Of a DNA stretch of 64,000 bases, positions 35,033-44,339 are shown piece by piece. Made by a program: the position numbers and the translations under genes. The notes beneath the pieces are model-generated. The model searched no databases. It worked only from the letters and a program-made list of their open reading frames with translations, and was not told where the DNA came from. The stretch lies in the NCBI RefSeq assembly GCF_900059565.1, contig NZ_FIZW01000002.1, positions 1,054,001 to 1,118,000 of the forward strand, in the 5' to 3' direction. Every line of letters begins with the position of its first letter. Within the stretch, counting starts at the first letter, position 1. The stretch is from Murdochiella massiliensis (GTDB lineage: Bacteria; Bacillota; Clostridia; Tissierellales; Peptoniphilaceae).

Positions 35033-36492
35033 GGGTCAATCATAAAAGTTGTGGGATGAAGGATTTCTAATGTAGGGTTTCCGGCTGACATCGAACAGCT
35101 TCAGGAAGAAGTAATCGTCATCTGGATAGCCGTAGCCCTTGCGCCGTAGAGTCTTGATTTTGTTGTTGATCCCCTCGATCCTGCCAGCGGAGATATTGAA
35201 AGTAGCATGGGCAATAATGCCCTCAAAATGCGCATCGAGAATACGACGGAACCAGAGCAAGCGCTTGTTCTTCGTAACGGTGCAGATGTCCATGATGTCG
35301 GACATTTCCTCCGCTATGGCCGCCTCGTCCGTCTGCTTGTAGGCATTTGCCAATTTGTCCTTGATGATGTCCAGAGTAAAGAAAAGCTGGTTTTGCCGGA
35401 TAAGTTCCTCGTGTCGCTGGACATAGCCGGATTTGCGGACAACAACAGGCTGAGGGAATAGTTCTCCACCATGGGAGATGACCTTGCCCTCAGCGGCTTC
35501 CTCGTCCTTGCGGCGCAGGGTGTCTTTGGACGATGTGAGAATATACTTGGTTTTCTTTAGAGCGGCAACGGCCCTTGTGTTCCCTTCGGCAGCAAGCCTT
35601 CGCTGCTCGTCCTTGCGGATGGCACCAACAACCTTTTCGTTGAAGTTCTTGACGAGGTGGAAGTAGTCAAAAACAGGCTGGATATAGGGACATCGTTCCT
35701 CAAATGCCTCTTGAAAATCCGAGTTCATGTCACAGGCAACAGCCTCCACGCCGTCCATCCAAGCCTTGCCTACATGATCTATGAAGTCATAGACGGTACG
35801 CTTGCGCTTGCCGTGTGCGAGCCACAGGACATGTCCGCTCTCCATGTCGATGATGAGGGAGGCGTACTTGTAGCCGTTGTGCAGCTTAAACTCGTCCACG
35901 CCGAGAAAATGAGCCTGTTTCTCAGGCTTTATGAGGGTTTTGCCGTCCACCGTGTACTTGTCCTTGAGCCGTTGCAGGTCAATCTCTTTCACCGTGTTTT
36001 TTCCAAGGCCAGTCAATTCGGATACCTCCTTGTTGGTAAACCCATAGGCCAGAAGATCCCTTGTGAACTGCAACAGCTCACGGGTGATGTTATGACCGGC
36101 CGCCTTGAAGGGGACGCTCTCCATCTCCGTATGCCCACAGCAAGGACAGCGATACCGCCGCTTCTCAAAGCTGACTGCGCTAAGACGGGAGCCAAAGCAC
36201 AGGTGCCGGAGCATGGTGATCCTGCTCCCGTGGATGTGCATTTTCTGACCGCACGCAGGGCAGAAAGGAACCTCGCCTCGTTCCAGTTCTCCGTGCAGCA
36301 AGTAGACCTCCCGGCCTGATTGGGCCATCTCTATGGTGGTCATGGAGTTTCGAAATCCAGTTAGTCCAGAGGGCAAATGAATGTACTGCATGGCGGAGCC
36401 TCCCGTGCTGATTGCTACGAAAAGCATACCAGTACGAACACTGACACGCACACCCTACTTCACTTCAATCCCACAAGAAAAATGATTGAGCC
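35033..36492. mobile_element. ISL3-family insertion sequence
   Basis: About 1460 bases bounded by imperfect inverted repeats. The left end reads GGGTCAATCAT then, after five mismatched bases, TTGTGGGAT. The right end on the other strand reads GGCTCAATCAT and TTGTGGGAT. It carries one transposase on the minus strand. No target duplication could be recognised in the AT-rich flanks. Confidence 0.8.
35036..36391 (-). CDS. ISL3-family transposase
   Basis: A 451-residue transposase. The N-terminal zinc finger (CPACGQKMHIHG ... RCPCCGH) and an HTH (YGFTNKEVSELTGLGKNTVKEID) are followed by the DDE core with FLGVDEFKLHNG, VACDMNSDFQEAF and GRIEGINNKIKTLRRKGYGY. All key residues are present, so it may be active. 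The start at 36391 is set by GGGAGGC. Confidence 0.92.
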   Translation of the reverse strand: MQYIHLPSGLTGFRNSMTTIEMAQSGREVYLLHGELERGEVPFCPACGQKMHIHGSRITMLRHLCFGSRLSAVSFEKRRYRCPCCGHTEMESVPFKAAGHNITRELLQFTRDLLAYGFTNKEVSELTGLGKNTVKEIDLQRLKDKYTVDGKTLIKPEKQAHFLGVDEFKLHNGYKYASLIIDMESGHVLWLAHGKRKRTVYDFIDHVGKAWMDGVEAVACDMNSDFQEAFEERCPYIQPVFDYFHLVKNFNEKVVGAIRKDEQRRLAAEGNTRAVAALKKTKYILTSSKDTLRRKDEEAAEGKVISHGGELFPQPVVVRKSGYVQRHEELIRQNQLFFTLDIIKDKLANAYKQTDEAAIAEEMSDIMDICTVTKNKRLLWFRRILDAHFEGIIAHATFNISAGRIEGINNKIKTLRRKGYGYPDDDYFFLKLFDVSRKPYIRNPSSHNFYD

Positions 36493-36720
36493 ATAAAAAA
36501 TTGAGTAATGATGTTAAGCCCAGAACCAAATGTGACACCTGGTCGAACCAAAATCATTTCCGGATTCTACATATATTACTCTTTGTGCTAAGCACCTTCG
36601 TTTTTTTCGTCTCCTGTTTATGGCTCAAATCATCAGTAAAGAACCAGACTCTTCTTTATTAGTGATCTGCAAAAAAGACAATAATCGCATCGTTAATATT
36701 AATTGCTGCATTTTTCATTT
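36493..36720. other. AT-rich spacer
   Basis: No gene or clear structure; AT-rich sequence between the ISL3 element and the XRE promoter. Confidence 0.4.
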
Positions 36721-36755
36721 GTCATATTGACAAATAATTTGTCGCGTTGTATAAT
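36718..36755 (+). promoter_or_regulatory. Consensus promoter with three operator half-sites
   Basis: TTGACA (36727-36732), 17 bases, TATAAT (36750-36755). Half-sites TTTGTCA (36718-36724), TGACAAA (36728-36734) and TTTGTC (36738-36743) overlap the -35 box and spacer and form two nested palindromes. They are a likely site for the XRE protein encoded downstream. The 290 bases between promoter and XRE start hold no clear gene except a 22-codon frame (about 36950-37018). Confidence 0.65.
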
Positions 36756-37043
36756 ATTGGAAAATCAATGTGGAGTTGTTTACTCTATGATTTTCACTAT
36801 TATTGCAATGTGGGTTGTTACAGAACAAAACACCATTGTGAAACTATTAACGAAGCAAGCCTCTCACGATGGCGCAAGAATAAATTGACTATAGATGATC
36901 GGGCAATAGTCAATAAAAAACTGACTGAAAATCGTAAGTCTCTAGGTCATGAACAGGATCCCACAAGAAGAGCTTGCCAATACTATTGCGGCTTTGCAAC
37001 AAACTTATGCTTATTAATTGTTACGAAAAGGAGATGGCTACAA

Positions 37044-37367
37044 ATGATTAGAGAAAAGTGGATGATCACACCGCAGCATAAAGAGACAAGCATTGCCATA
37101 TTACAAGAAAACTTAGTTGCCTTGCGAGCAAAAGCAGCCATATCTCAGGAGGAACTTGCGAACTTAATCGGTATGTCTAGGCAGACATATTATGGTATTG
37201 AAACAGGAAAAAGAAAAATGTCGTGGGCAGCTTATATTGCATTAATCTTTTTCTTTCATAACTTTAATGCAACAAAGGAAATGGTTGACGACTTAAAAAT
37301 ATATCCTATTGAGCTAATAATGAAATATAATGACGAAATCTATAGAGATGAGCAAAACAAGTCCTAA
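37044..37367 (+). CDS. XRE-family regulator
   Basis: A 107-residue DNA-binding protein with an HTH at LVALRAKAAISQEELANLIGMSRQTYYGIETGKRKMSWAAY and a helical C-terminal part (FNATKEMVDDLKIYPIELIMKYNDE). AAAAGGAGATGG precedes ATG 37044. It probably acts at the repeated sites at 36718-36743. It may have belonged to the integrative element or to the AT-rich system. Confidence 0.75.
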   Translation: MIREKWMITPQHKETSIAILQENLVALRAKAAISQEELANLIGMSRQTYYGIETGKRKMSWAAYIALIFFFHNFNATKEMVDDLKIYPIELIMKYNDEIYRDEQNKS

Positions 37368-37480
37368 AACAAAAAGGCAAAGAGAGAAAGGAAGCAGGGA
37401 TCACCCGGCAAAGAGAAAAAACGCATAAAAAGCAAGCCCGGAGGAAAACCGAGCGAAAAAAGCCGTATGAGGGAGGTGCT

Positions 37481-38769
37481 TTAAGCGCCTCGCCGGAATG
37501 ATTTGGATGCGCGGTAGGAGTGAGAGCCGGACAAAACGGCGGCCAGCGCAACCGCTAAAGCGGAGATATGAGCCAGCGTATTGAGGTTCGCTGCGCTTGC
37601 GCCGTTACGCACCCACAGCCGTTCCTGACCTGTGGATTTGAAACGAGAGTTGTAACGTTCACACTCCGTCCGCAGGGCGTAAGTCCGTTTAAAGTAGAGA
37701 CAGCTGCGGTCAATGGAAAGTCTGTAGTCATCGGGAATGGCTTTATATTTCGTGCAGCCCCGGTTTTTCTTCCCATTGTTCCAATTCTTGTGGTTGCAGG
37801 GACACGCACCCGTTTTGGACTGGCGGAACGGGCGGCAGTATTTCTGCCGGGTACATCCATTGTCGGTGGTCTTGCCATCCTTGCGCATGGCAAGGCCTGC
37901 CTCACAGACCGGATTACCGACAGAAAGTGCCTTTAAGGCTTTCGTGCCGCGTGGATTGAGGGGAATAAATGCCTCGCCCTCATAGACCGATTTCACGATA
38001 TTGTAGATGCTTTTCGCATCGTAGCCCTTGTCGGCAAGGAAGGCGCATTCCTTCAAAGAAATCGTCTGATCCGCGGCCGCGAGGATCTCAGCGGCGACAG
38101 CAGAATCGGCGATGTTGCCCGGCGTGGTCAGCTCATAGAGCGGCAGCCCGGAGATGCAGTCCACCAGCACATGGCTTTTGTAGCCCCAGTAGAACTCATA
38201 CCGCCGCTCATTGTGCTGGTTGGAGGCCGAGTGGACGCCGAGGGCGCAGTCCGGGTCGCTTTTCGGGTGGTTTTCCTTGGAGAACTTGTTTTTTGCAAAG
38301 GATTTCGGGTTGTTCTGCTTTGTATTTGCTGCAACGGGTGTGGAGTCCAGACCAATAAATGAGGCATCCACAACCCCCATCTCATAGAGTTTCTTCACCT
38401 GTGCCGCCATAATTTCTTTCAATGCAACGTTATCCATTTTTTAAGGAAACGGTCATACGTCCAGTAGGACGGCAGCGGCTCCATGATGTTAAAGCCGCAG
38501 TAATGGGCAATGAGCCGGCTGTTGTCCAGATAATCCATCAAATCTGTGATCTGAGAGAGCCCCTCGCATTTCATAACGATAAAAGCACAGACCATGGCTT
38601 CTTTCGGAAAGCCCCGCCGCCCGGTTGCCGCTCTGGGCAGCGTGAAGTCCAGACTGCTGAAAAGTTTGTCATAGAACGCAGCGGCACTTTGGGATGTAAA
38701 CAGCGTGACATCTTGAATGATTTCTGTCGGTAGATAGCGGCCAGCCCCTTTCCGGTTGGTTTTCTGCAA
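37481..38769 (-). pseudogene. IS5/IS1182-like DDE transposase in two frames
   Basis: The N-terminal 116 residues (38419-38769, TTG start) and the DDE part of 318 residues (37481-38437) lie in different frames, joined at a CTT-AAAAAA-TGG stretch. The first has the usual helical domain (AMVCAFIVMKCEGLSQITDLMDYLDNSRLIAHYCGF). The second has GLDSTPVAANTK, FLADKGYDAKSI and RTECERYNSRFK, the D-D-E set. It may be a real -1 slip or restart at the ATG inside the A-run, or a mutation. The IS ends were not determined. Confidence 0.65.
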
Positions 38770-38911
38770 ATTAATTTTACCAAAAAGGGGCTCCGCTTTC
38801 TATACCATATGAGTGATTTTCGGTTTTAGCCATGGCCGGAAACCATTGCAATCACTGCGTTTCTTACGTTTTGCTCATGGCTGACGAAATCTAATGTAGG
38901 AGGTGACATTA

Positions 38912-39196
38912 TTGGCCGAAAAAAGCAGAGAAGATCGGATTCGAGAGCTAAAAGCTATGCGAGCCGAACTGATGGTCATCAAAGAGCAAATGGAATCAGG
39001 CGATGGCGATGATGAGGCCGCCAGCGCATCGTTGGCATCAATAAGAAAAAACTATGCCGAAGAATTTTATGAGACTTGGCAGCAAGGAGACACAATGGAT
39101 GACGCCAAGCGAGAAGTGTATTCCCAATATAAAAGCGAAGAAGAAACAAACAATGAAGAACAAGGGAAAAAACTTGTTCGTGGATTAAGGAGATAA
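38912..39196 (+). CDS. Small charged helical protein, first gene of the AT-rich system
   Basis: A 94-residue, very acidic and helical protein (EDRIRELKAMRAELMVIKEQMESGDGDDEAASASLASIRKNYAEEFYETW). No family was recognised. TTG 38912 is preferred because AGGAGGTG lies 7 bases upstream. It precedes the SMI1 gene by 5 bases and may be a chaperone, adaptor or secreted helical partner. Confidence 0.5.
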   Translation: MAEKSREDRIRELKAMRAELMVIKEQMESGDGDDEAASASLASIRKNYAEEFYETWQQGDTMDDAKREVYSQYKSEEETNNEEQGKKLVRGLRR

Positions 39197-39201
39197 GATG
39201 A

Positions 39202-39654
39202 ATGGAAACAGCCGAATTATTCAAAGAACTCTTGACCTATAGCGAGCATCATGATTTATGCGAAAAAGTGGGAACGACTTCTATTCTCAATTTTCAGACA
39301 AGTAATTCTATCGTCTTGCCCAGCGAATTGACGGTGCTGTATAAACATTTTGATGGCGGCGAAATCTTTATCCCGGGAACTGTAATATACGGTCTTGAAC
39401 CCAACGATAAAAGAATGACATTGCGTGAGGCAAATGCAAAGACACGGCGCAGCGCATTTTCTATACCAAATCACTACTTGATATTTGCAAAACTAAACTT
39501 TGGTGATTTACTGTGTGTTAATTTGAATGCTCCCTACGATGTAATTCAATGGGATCATGAAAATGACGAACAGTACTGCACTTGGGCCAGCATCTCTGAA
39601 TGCTTGAAAGAGGCGATAGACTGTTTCAAGAAATACGAGGCGGGTGCGGAATAA
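39202..39654 (+). CDS. SMI1/KNR4-family protein (probable immunity protein)
   Basis: A 150-residue protein with the SMI1/KNR4 fold pattern: IVLPSELTVLYKHFDGGEIFIPGTVIYGLE, then HYLIFAKLNFGDLLCVNLNAPYDVIQWDHEN. Many SMI1/KNR4 proteins of bacteria neutralise nuclease toxins encoded nearby. The next gene, a GHH nuclease, overlaps its stop (TAATG). AAGGAGATAAG precedes the start. Confidence 0.75.
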   Translation: METAELFKELLTYSEHHDLCEKVGTTSILNFQTSNSIVLPSELTVLYKHFDGGEIFIPGTVIYGLEPNDKRMTLREANAKTRRSAFSIPNHYLIFAKLNFGDLLCVNLNAPYDVIQWDHENDEQYCTWASISECLKEAIDCFKKYEAGAE

Positions 39655-40244
39655 TGGCAAGCGGATTAACAAACGAAGAAAAAAAGCGCCTGTCAAATGA
39701 AAGGCAAAATGCCGTTAGGAACGCATGGAAAGAAGAAAAAGAACGGGTAAATAACGGTCAAGGAACCCGAGACTGGACTCCGAGTCAGCAGCGTGAACTT
39801 TTACAAAGAGGTGCTGTGTCTGGTTATGAAGGGCATCACATGAAGTCTGTAAGCCTGTATCCAGAATACGCAGGCGACCCGTCGAACATTCAGTTTTTAA
39901 GCGAGGATGAACACCTAAATGGCGCTCATCAAGGCAGCTACCATAACGCAACAAACGGTTATTACGATCCGGAAACCCAAACGATGAACGATTTTGAGGG
40001 ATCTGAACTAGGACAAATTCCGGTAAACGACCTCACTGAATGCTATTCCGACGACCAAATCTTGTCTATAGAACATGTTCGGGAAGCGTATGTATCAGAT
40101 GAAAGCGTTACAACTGATACTGATGGCAACAGTGACGGAATAAGCAGTGCGAGAGATGCTTATAAAGCCGGACAGTCAGGCGGAGCAGAAGACAGTGAAG
40201 GCACCACAAATAGCAGTAGCGAAGGTCATGGAATCAGCAGGTGA
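39654..40244 (+). CDS. GHH-type HNH nuclease (probable toxin or effector)
   Basis: A 196-residue protein. Residues 40-100 form a nuclease of the GHH/HNH class: DWTPSQQRELLQRG, GYEGHHMKSVSLYPEYAGDPSNIQFL, EHLNGAHQGSY, with likely metal and catalytic residues His61, His62, Asn78, His87 and His92. Such domains are common toxin tips of polymorphic secreted systems. Here it is a stand-alone domain with no N-terminal delivery module and a Ser/Gly/Asp-rich tail (about 150-196). It is coupled to the immunity-like gene upstream and directly precedes a DNA-pump-like ATPase. Confidence 0.72.
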   Translation: MASGLTNEEKKRLSNERQNAVRNAWKEEKERVNNGQGTRDWTPSQQRELLQRGAVSGYEGHHMKSVSLYPEYAGDPSNIQFLSEDEHLNGAHQGSYHNATNGYYDPETQTMNDFEGSELGQIPVNDLTECYSDDQILSIEHVREAYVSDESVTTDTDGNSDGISSARDAYKAGQSGGAEDSEGTTNSSSEGHGISR

Positions 40245-40249
40245 TAATT

Positions 40250-41575
40250 ATGGCGGTAAATGTAACAACCATACAGGGAGACAGTATTAACCATACGCTT
40301 CCCCCAAGCAAAAATGGGCCTACATATGTAAATATACCAGGCTACTTTAATCAAAAGCAGACAACAGTAGGTTTCTCTGAGGAAACGCTCAGCAAGCATA
40401 CACTTTTAGTTGGTGGAACTGGGTGTGGAAAGACGAATGTGTTTAACTACTTTGTCCAGCAGATCAAACGCCAATTAAGAAAAGATGACGTTATGATTAT
40501 TTTTGATACAAAGGGCGACTTCCTGCGCAAGTTTTACCGTTCCGGGGATGTTGTTATTTCAAATTCAAAAGCGCATGCTGACGTTTCAAGCAGGTGGAAC
40601 ATTTATAAAGAAATCGTCGTAGATGGATTTAATAACAACGATGTTTACAATAACACCCACGAGATTATGCGTTCGTTCTTTCGTGACGCTGTAGAAAAAA
40701 GCGGTCAGCCGTTTTTTCCAAACGCGGCTAGAGATTTGCTGGCATCGCTTATTATTGCCCACGTAAGAATGGGGGCAGATGACTTGGATTTTAAAAAGGC
40801 GTATTTTAACAATAAGGCCCTAAAAAGCTACCTTGATCGTCTGACGCCTAATAGAATCACCAAATTACTGTCAAATGATGTATTCTCGGATTTATCCTCT
40901 GTACTGAGTTACATTGGAGATGGATTGTCCGATCAGTCCCTTGGTGTTCTGGCTGAAATGCAAAATGTAATTAGGCAGATTTTCATTGGGGTATTCGCAG
41001 ACGATGGTCGATTTTCTGTTAGGGACTTTGTACGGCAAAAAGGTGCTAAAACTCTATTTGTCGAGTACGATATGTCTATTGGGGAAACGCTTTCCCCAAT
41101 ATATCGCTTGCTTTTTGATTTGGCGCTTAAGGAGGCTATGGGAAGAAACAAGCCAGAAGGAAATGTATATTTGATATGTGATGAATTTAAATTGCTGCCC
41201 AACCTGCAGCACATTGAAGATGGAGTGAACTTTGGCAGAAGTCTTGGTGTCAAGATAATGGCTGGTATTCAGAGCATCGAGCAGTTGTATGAAATATACG
41301 GCGAAAGCAAAGGACGAAATATAGCTGCTGGATTTTCTTCGGTGCTGGCATTCAAGGCTAACGACACCTCCACCAGAGAGTTTATATCCGATTTATATGG
41401 AAAAAATATCGTTTTAGAGCAATACCGTTCTGCAAACAATACATTAATTGAGGAAAAACGCGAGGGAAAAACGGTTGAAGACTGGGATATGAATAGCCTT
41501 AGGGTAGGACAGGCCATAGTAGGGTTACCTTTTGAGAAACCTTTTAAATTCCAGTTCGATCTGTTTAGGGGGTGA
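40250..41575 (+). CDS. VirD4/TraD-like ATPase
   Basis: A 441-residue P-loop ATPase of the type IV coupling protein/HerA class. Walker A is LLVGGTGCGKTNVFN (about 52-66), followed by VMIIFDTKGDFLRKFY; Walker B is VYLICDEFKLLPNL, then GRSLGVKIMAGIQSIEQL. In coupling proteins this motor binds DNA or protein substrates and pumps them. It has no N-terminal membrane helices, unlike VirD4, so it could be a soluble TraD/TrwB-like motor. A possible role is loading or moving the nuclease or DNA. AGGTGA precedes ATG 40250, and the partner gene overlaps its end. Confidence 0.8.
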   Translation: MAVNVTTIQGDSINHTLPPSKNGPTYVNIPGYFNQKQTTVGFSEETLSKHTLLVGGTGCGKTNVFNYFVQQIKRQLRKDDVMIIFDTKGDFLRKFYRSGDVVISNSKAHADVSSRWNIYKEIVVDGFNNNDVYNNTHEIMRSFFRDAVEKSGQPFFPNAARDLLASLIIAHVRMGADDLDFKKAYFNNKALKSYLDRLTPNRITKLLSNDVFSDLSSVLSYIGDGLSDQSLGVLAEMQNVIRQIFIGVFADDGRFSVRDFVRQKGAKTLFVEYDMSIGETLSPIYRLLFDLALKEAMGRNKPEGNVYLICDEFKLLPNLQHIEDGVNFGRSLGVKIMAGIQSIEQLYEIYGESKGRNIAAGFSSVLAFKANDTSTREFISDLYGKNIVLEQYRSANNTLIEEKREGKTVEDWDMNSLRVGQAIVGLPFEKPFKFQFDLFRG

Positions 41576-42849
41576 TGAAGATAGGAACATTTACTTCATT
41601 AGTAAACACTTGGCTCGCAAACAGACGGACAAAACAAACTATTCGTAATATAGAAAGGAACAACGAGGCTCGACGTAACATTACACGCTACGAGCCGAGT
41701 GATATTGAGGGGTTTATTGAAAGAGATGCCCAAGTAGGATCTTACATTATTTCTGGAGGAATCCCCCAATATCGCTCAAGGGCGGCCGCTTTAATTGTGG
41801 CATGCTCACTGTCGCAAAATGTTCCAGTTGTTGTTCTGCATGAAGGAAACATAAATCTGCAAAATGCAATTGCAACGGCCACAGCCTTTACTAATAACAA
41901 AGTCATTATTGCAAAAAGCACATCAGTCTATGATCCCTTCTATAACAGGACGAATCAAGAGATATGCAATTTGATTATTAATTCGACACAGTCTCCATCG
42001 GGGATTAGCGCAATCGGTCAACAGTATATCATAGGCATTGCGGAATTCATTAAGAGTAAAAACATTCCACCATTTTGTGAAATGTTTATCAGATGCCCTC
42101 ACGATGCATTGTTTGATAAAATAGACGATGCGGTTGTCCAAGGACATATAACGGATCAAAAGGCGGTGCAGATTAGAAATCAGTTAATGCAGGGGCAAAA
42201 TGAGCGTGCGAATGTCCAATCGTTTTTTTCGCAATTGTCTTATCAAGGTGCCGGAGTGCTTTCAAACAAAGGAAGTCGCAATGCGGCGGTTAATATTCGA
42301 ACTGCGGTAGAACACAATGGTATGTTGATGATTGACATAGGCTCAAGCACCAATGATATCCTGCTGAATCTGCTGATGAATGAAGTGAAGGAGGTATTGG
42401 CTGCGGGCAGGCAAATTATGCTTGTCTTAGATGGAATTAATATCAATTCAAATGACACACTCCTGAAAATAATTAAGTCACTTTCTTCAAGGTGCCTTAC
42501 AACGATGTTAGCGGATGATGTATATTCCATGCTCGGCGCGGATGACAATCTTTTTCACTCGTTTGTTGGCAATGCCTGCAAGTGCATAGTTTTTTCCCAC
42601 AGCATGGGTGTCTCGTGCAATAAATGGGCTGAGGTGTTTGGTTATTACGATGTTGATAAAGTATCGCAGAATACTGGCACCAATCAAAATTATCTATGGG
42701 GATACGGGTTTGGTTCTTCTACAAGCATAAGTGTTGCTACAAATCGCGAGTTTATCGTTAAGCCAGAAGAATTAGCTAGGCTCTCTCCATCGGAAGTATA
42801 TATACTAGATCGAAATGCACGTGAATTAGCATATACAACGTTGAGGTAG
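41575..42849 (+). CDS. Companion of the VirD4-like ATPase, apparently without P-loop
   Basis: A 424-residue protein of unrecognised family. Its layout recalls the ATPase before it: VVVLHEGNINLQNAI where a P-loop could be, then GRQIMLVLDGININSNDTLLKIIKSLSSRCLTTMLADDVYSML, like a Walker B and sensor region, and a similar length. No GxxGxGK(S/T) is seen. It is probably an inactive paired subunit of the same motor. It overlaps the previous stop (GTGATGA). Confidence 0.5.
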   Translation: MKIGTFTSLVNTWLANRRTKQTIRNIERNNEARRNITRYEPSDIEGFIERDAQVGSYIISGGIPQYRSRAAALIVACSLSQNVPVVVLHEGNINLQNAIATATAFTNNKVIIAKSTSVYDPFYNRTNQEICNLIINSTQSPSGISAIGQQYIIGIAEFIKSKNIPPFCEMFIRCPHDALFDKIDDAVVQGHITDQKAVQIRNQLMQGQNERANVQSFFSQLSYQGAGVLSNKGSRNAAVNIRTAVEHNGMLMIDIGSSTNDILLNLLMNEVKEVLAAGRQIMLVLDGININSNDTLLKIIKSLSSRCLTTMLADDVYSMLGADDNLFHSFVGNACKCIVFSHSMGVSCNKWAEVFGYYDVDKVSQNTGTNQNYLWGYGFGSSTSISVATNREFIVKPEELARLSPSEVYILDRNARELAYTTLR

Positions 42850-42857
42850 ATAAGTAC

Positions 42858-43526
42858 ATGGAGTTTAATATTACCTCCCAAAATGATAGGGATATTCTGC
42901 AACTGAATGAACCGCATATTCCATTGTTGTTTCTTATTGATACTGCGGGATCTATGCACGGTGAGCCGATAAGAAGATTGAACAGCGGAATCATTAGGCT
43001 GATCGAGTTGCTGTCTAAAAGTGATTATGCTAAAGTAATTGATTTAGCGGTAGTCGCCTTTTCTGATCACGCAGAAGTGATAAGGTCCTTTCTCCCTTCT
43101 AAAGTGTGTAGCGAAATAGCCATAGAGGCATACGGCCCAACAAATCTCGGAGCAGGTCTTCAAACTGCACTCGATGAGGTTTATAAAAGAAGGCGAAAAT
43201 ATATGGAATATGGTGTGCTTTATTATAAGCCGAGGATTATTTTGATCACGGATTGTAATTTCGTTTCCAATTTGCCTATTCTGCAGGAGATGGTCAAAGG
43301 ACCTTAAGAACAAAATAAGGTTTCGCTATTTGCAATTGGTCTTCCCGGTTGTGACAACAAAATACTACAGGCCCTAACCAATAGTGTCGTGAATGTTGAT
43401 GACTATGATCTGGATGAACTATTCGATTTCATTGGGAATTGCATCAATAAGCGTTTTGATAATCCTGGGAACTTTATTGTAGAGCTTCCAGAAAACGCAC
43501 ATATTGTTCCACTTGACAAATGGTAA
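42858..43526 (+). pseudogene. vWA protein 1, interrupted by an in-frame stop
   Basis: A von Willebrand A domain protein of 222 codons, with a TAA at codon 150 (43305-43307). The same frame continues after it (EQNKVSLFAIGLPGC ... NAHIVPLDKW) and lines up with the end of the next vWA protein (FWAVGVPGY ... AQVIPTDW). The MIDAS start is DTAGS, with Ala where Ser is normal, so metal binding may be weak; the Thr (GPTNLGAGLQTAL) and Asp (ILITDCN) are kept. vWA proteins of this kind bind partners in TerY-P-like systems. If the stop is real, only an N-terminal piece is made. Confidence 0.7.
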
Positions 43527-43532
43527 AAAGTT

Positions 43533-43574
43533 AAGGAAATTTTCCTTTCACGCAATTAACCGAACGGCGTTCGG
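43533..43574 (+). promoter_or_regulatory. Two perfect palindromes before vWA protein 2
   Basis: AAGGAAA-T-TTTCCTT (43533-43547) and CCGAACG-G-CGTTCGG (43560-43574) in the 79-base gap between the vWA genes. They are possible repressor sites or mRNA structures. No promoter boxes of high quality are seen beside them. Confidence 0.5.
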
Positions 43575-43605
43575 AAATTAAAATAAAAAATAGGAGGATT
43601 TGATC

Positions 43606-44302
43606 ATGGAGTTAAATCAAACAACTTTCAACGAGGTTCCCGGAGGTGGAATTGCAGCTCCGGGTGAACCGCACATGGCCTGCGTGTTGCTGTTGGACAC
43701 GTCCAGTTCCATGAGTGGCGCTCCCATCGCAAGCTTGAACAAGGCAATCAACGACTTTAAAGAGCAAACATCGATGGACGAGCTGGCGCAAAAGCGCGTT
43801 GACATTGCAATCATCGAGTTTAATGATACTGCTCGCGTCGTACAGGACTTCACCCCCCCTGCCTCAGATGCAGCCGATTACACTTTCAGCGACGGGCTGC
43901 ACGGCAATGGGTGCCGGCATTAATCTTGCCATCGACAAGGTTAAGGAAAGAAATCATTTCTATAATGATATGGGCACTCCTTGCTTCAAACCGTGGATCT
44001 TCATGATTACGGATGGCGCTCCTACCGATGACATTTCTGCGGCAAGACAAAGAATCCTTGACGAGGAGAGCAAGGGCGCTCATGGAAAGCTGAAGTTCTG
44101 GGCCGTTGGTGTTCCGGGGTACAGCAAGGATGTTCTCACTTCGTTAACTAAAAGGTGCATTGCGCTCGATGAAACTAATTTCAAGGGAATATTCGACTGG
44201 TTGAGCGAAAGTATGGTTACTATTTCTGTGAGCCGTGTCGGGGAAAATCCGGCATTGTCCAATCTGCCTTCTGACGCTCAGGTCATTCCTACCGATTGGT
44301 AA
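43606..44302 (+). pseudogene. vWA protein 2, frameshifted at a C-run
   Basis: A vWA domain protein (about 232 residues if restored). Residues LLLDTSSSMSGAPIASLNKAINDFK give a full MIDAS DxSxS. After a run of seven C (43853-43859) the coding sense moves to the next frame (PLPQMQPITLSATGCTAMGAGINLAIDKV ... IFMITDGAPTDD ... FWAVGVPGYSKDVL). With six or nine C the gene would be whole. Unshifted translation stops at 43923. It may be phase variation, mutation or sequence error. AGGAGG lies before ATG 43606. Confidence 0.75.
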
Positions 44303-44339
44303 ATTACATATTCAATGATTAGCAAGTTGAATTTCTACT

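Noticed and set aside
35025..36500. Target site duplication flanking the ISL3 element
   Set aside because: The flanks are A-rich and the 8-base words on the two sides do not match.
36747..37043. An upstream extension of the XRE protein
   Set aside because: The in-frame extension has unusual composition, and the ATG at 37044 has a good ribosome site.
41572..42849. Calling the motor companion a second active ATPase
   Set aside because: No Walker A motif is visible anywhere in the protein.
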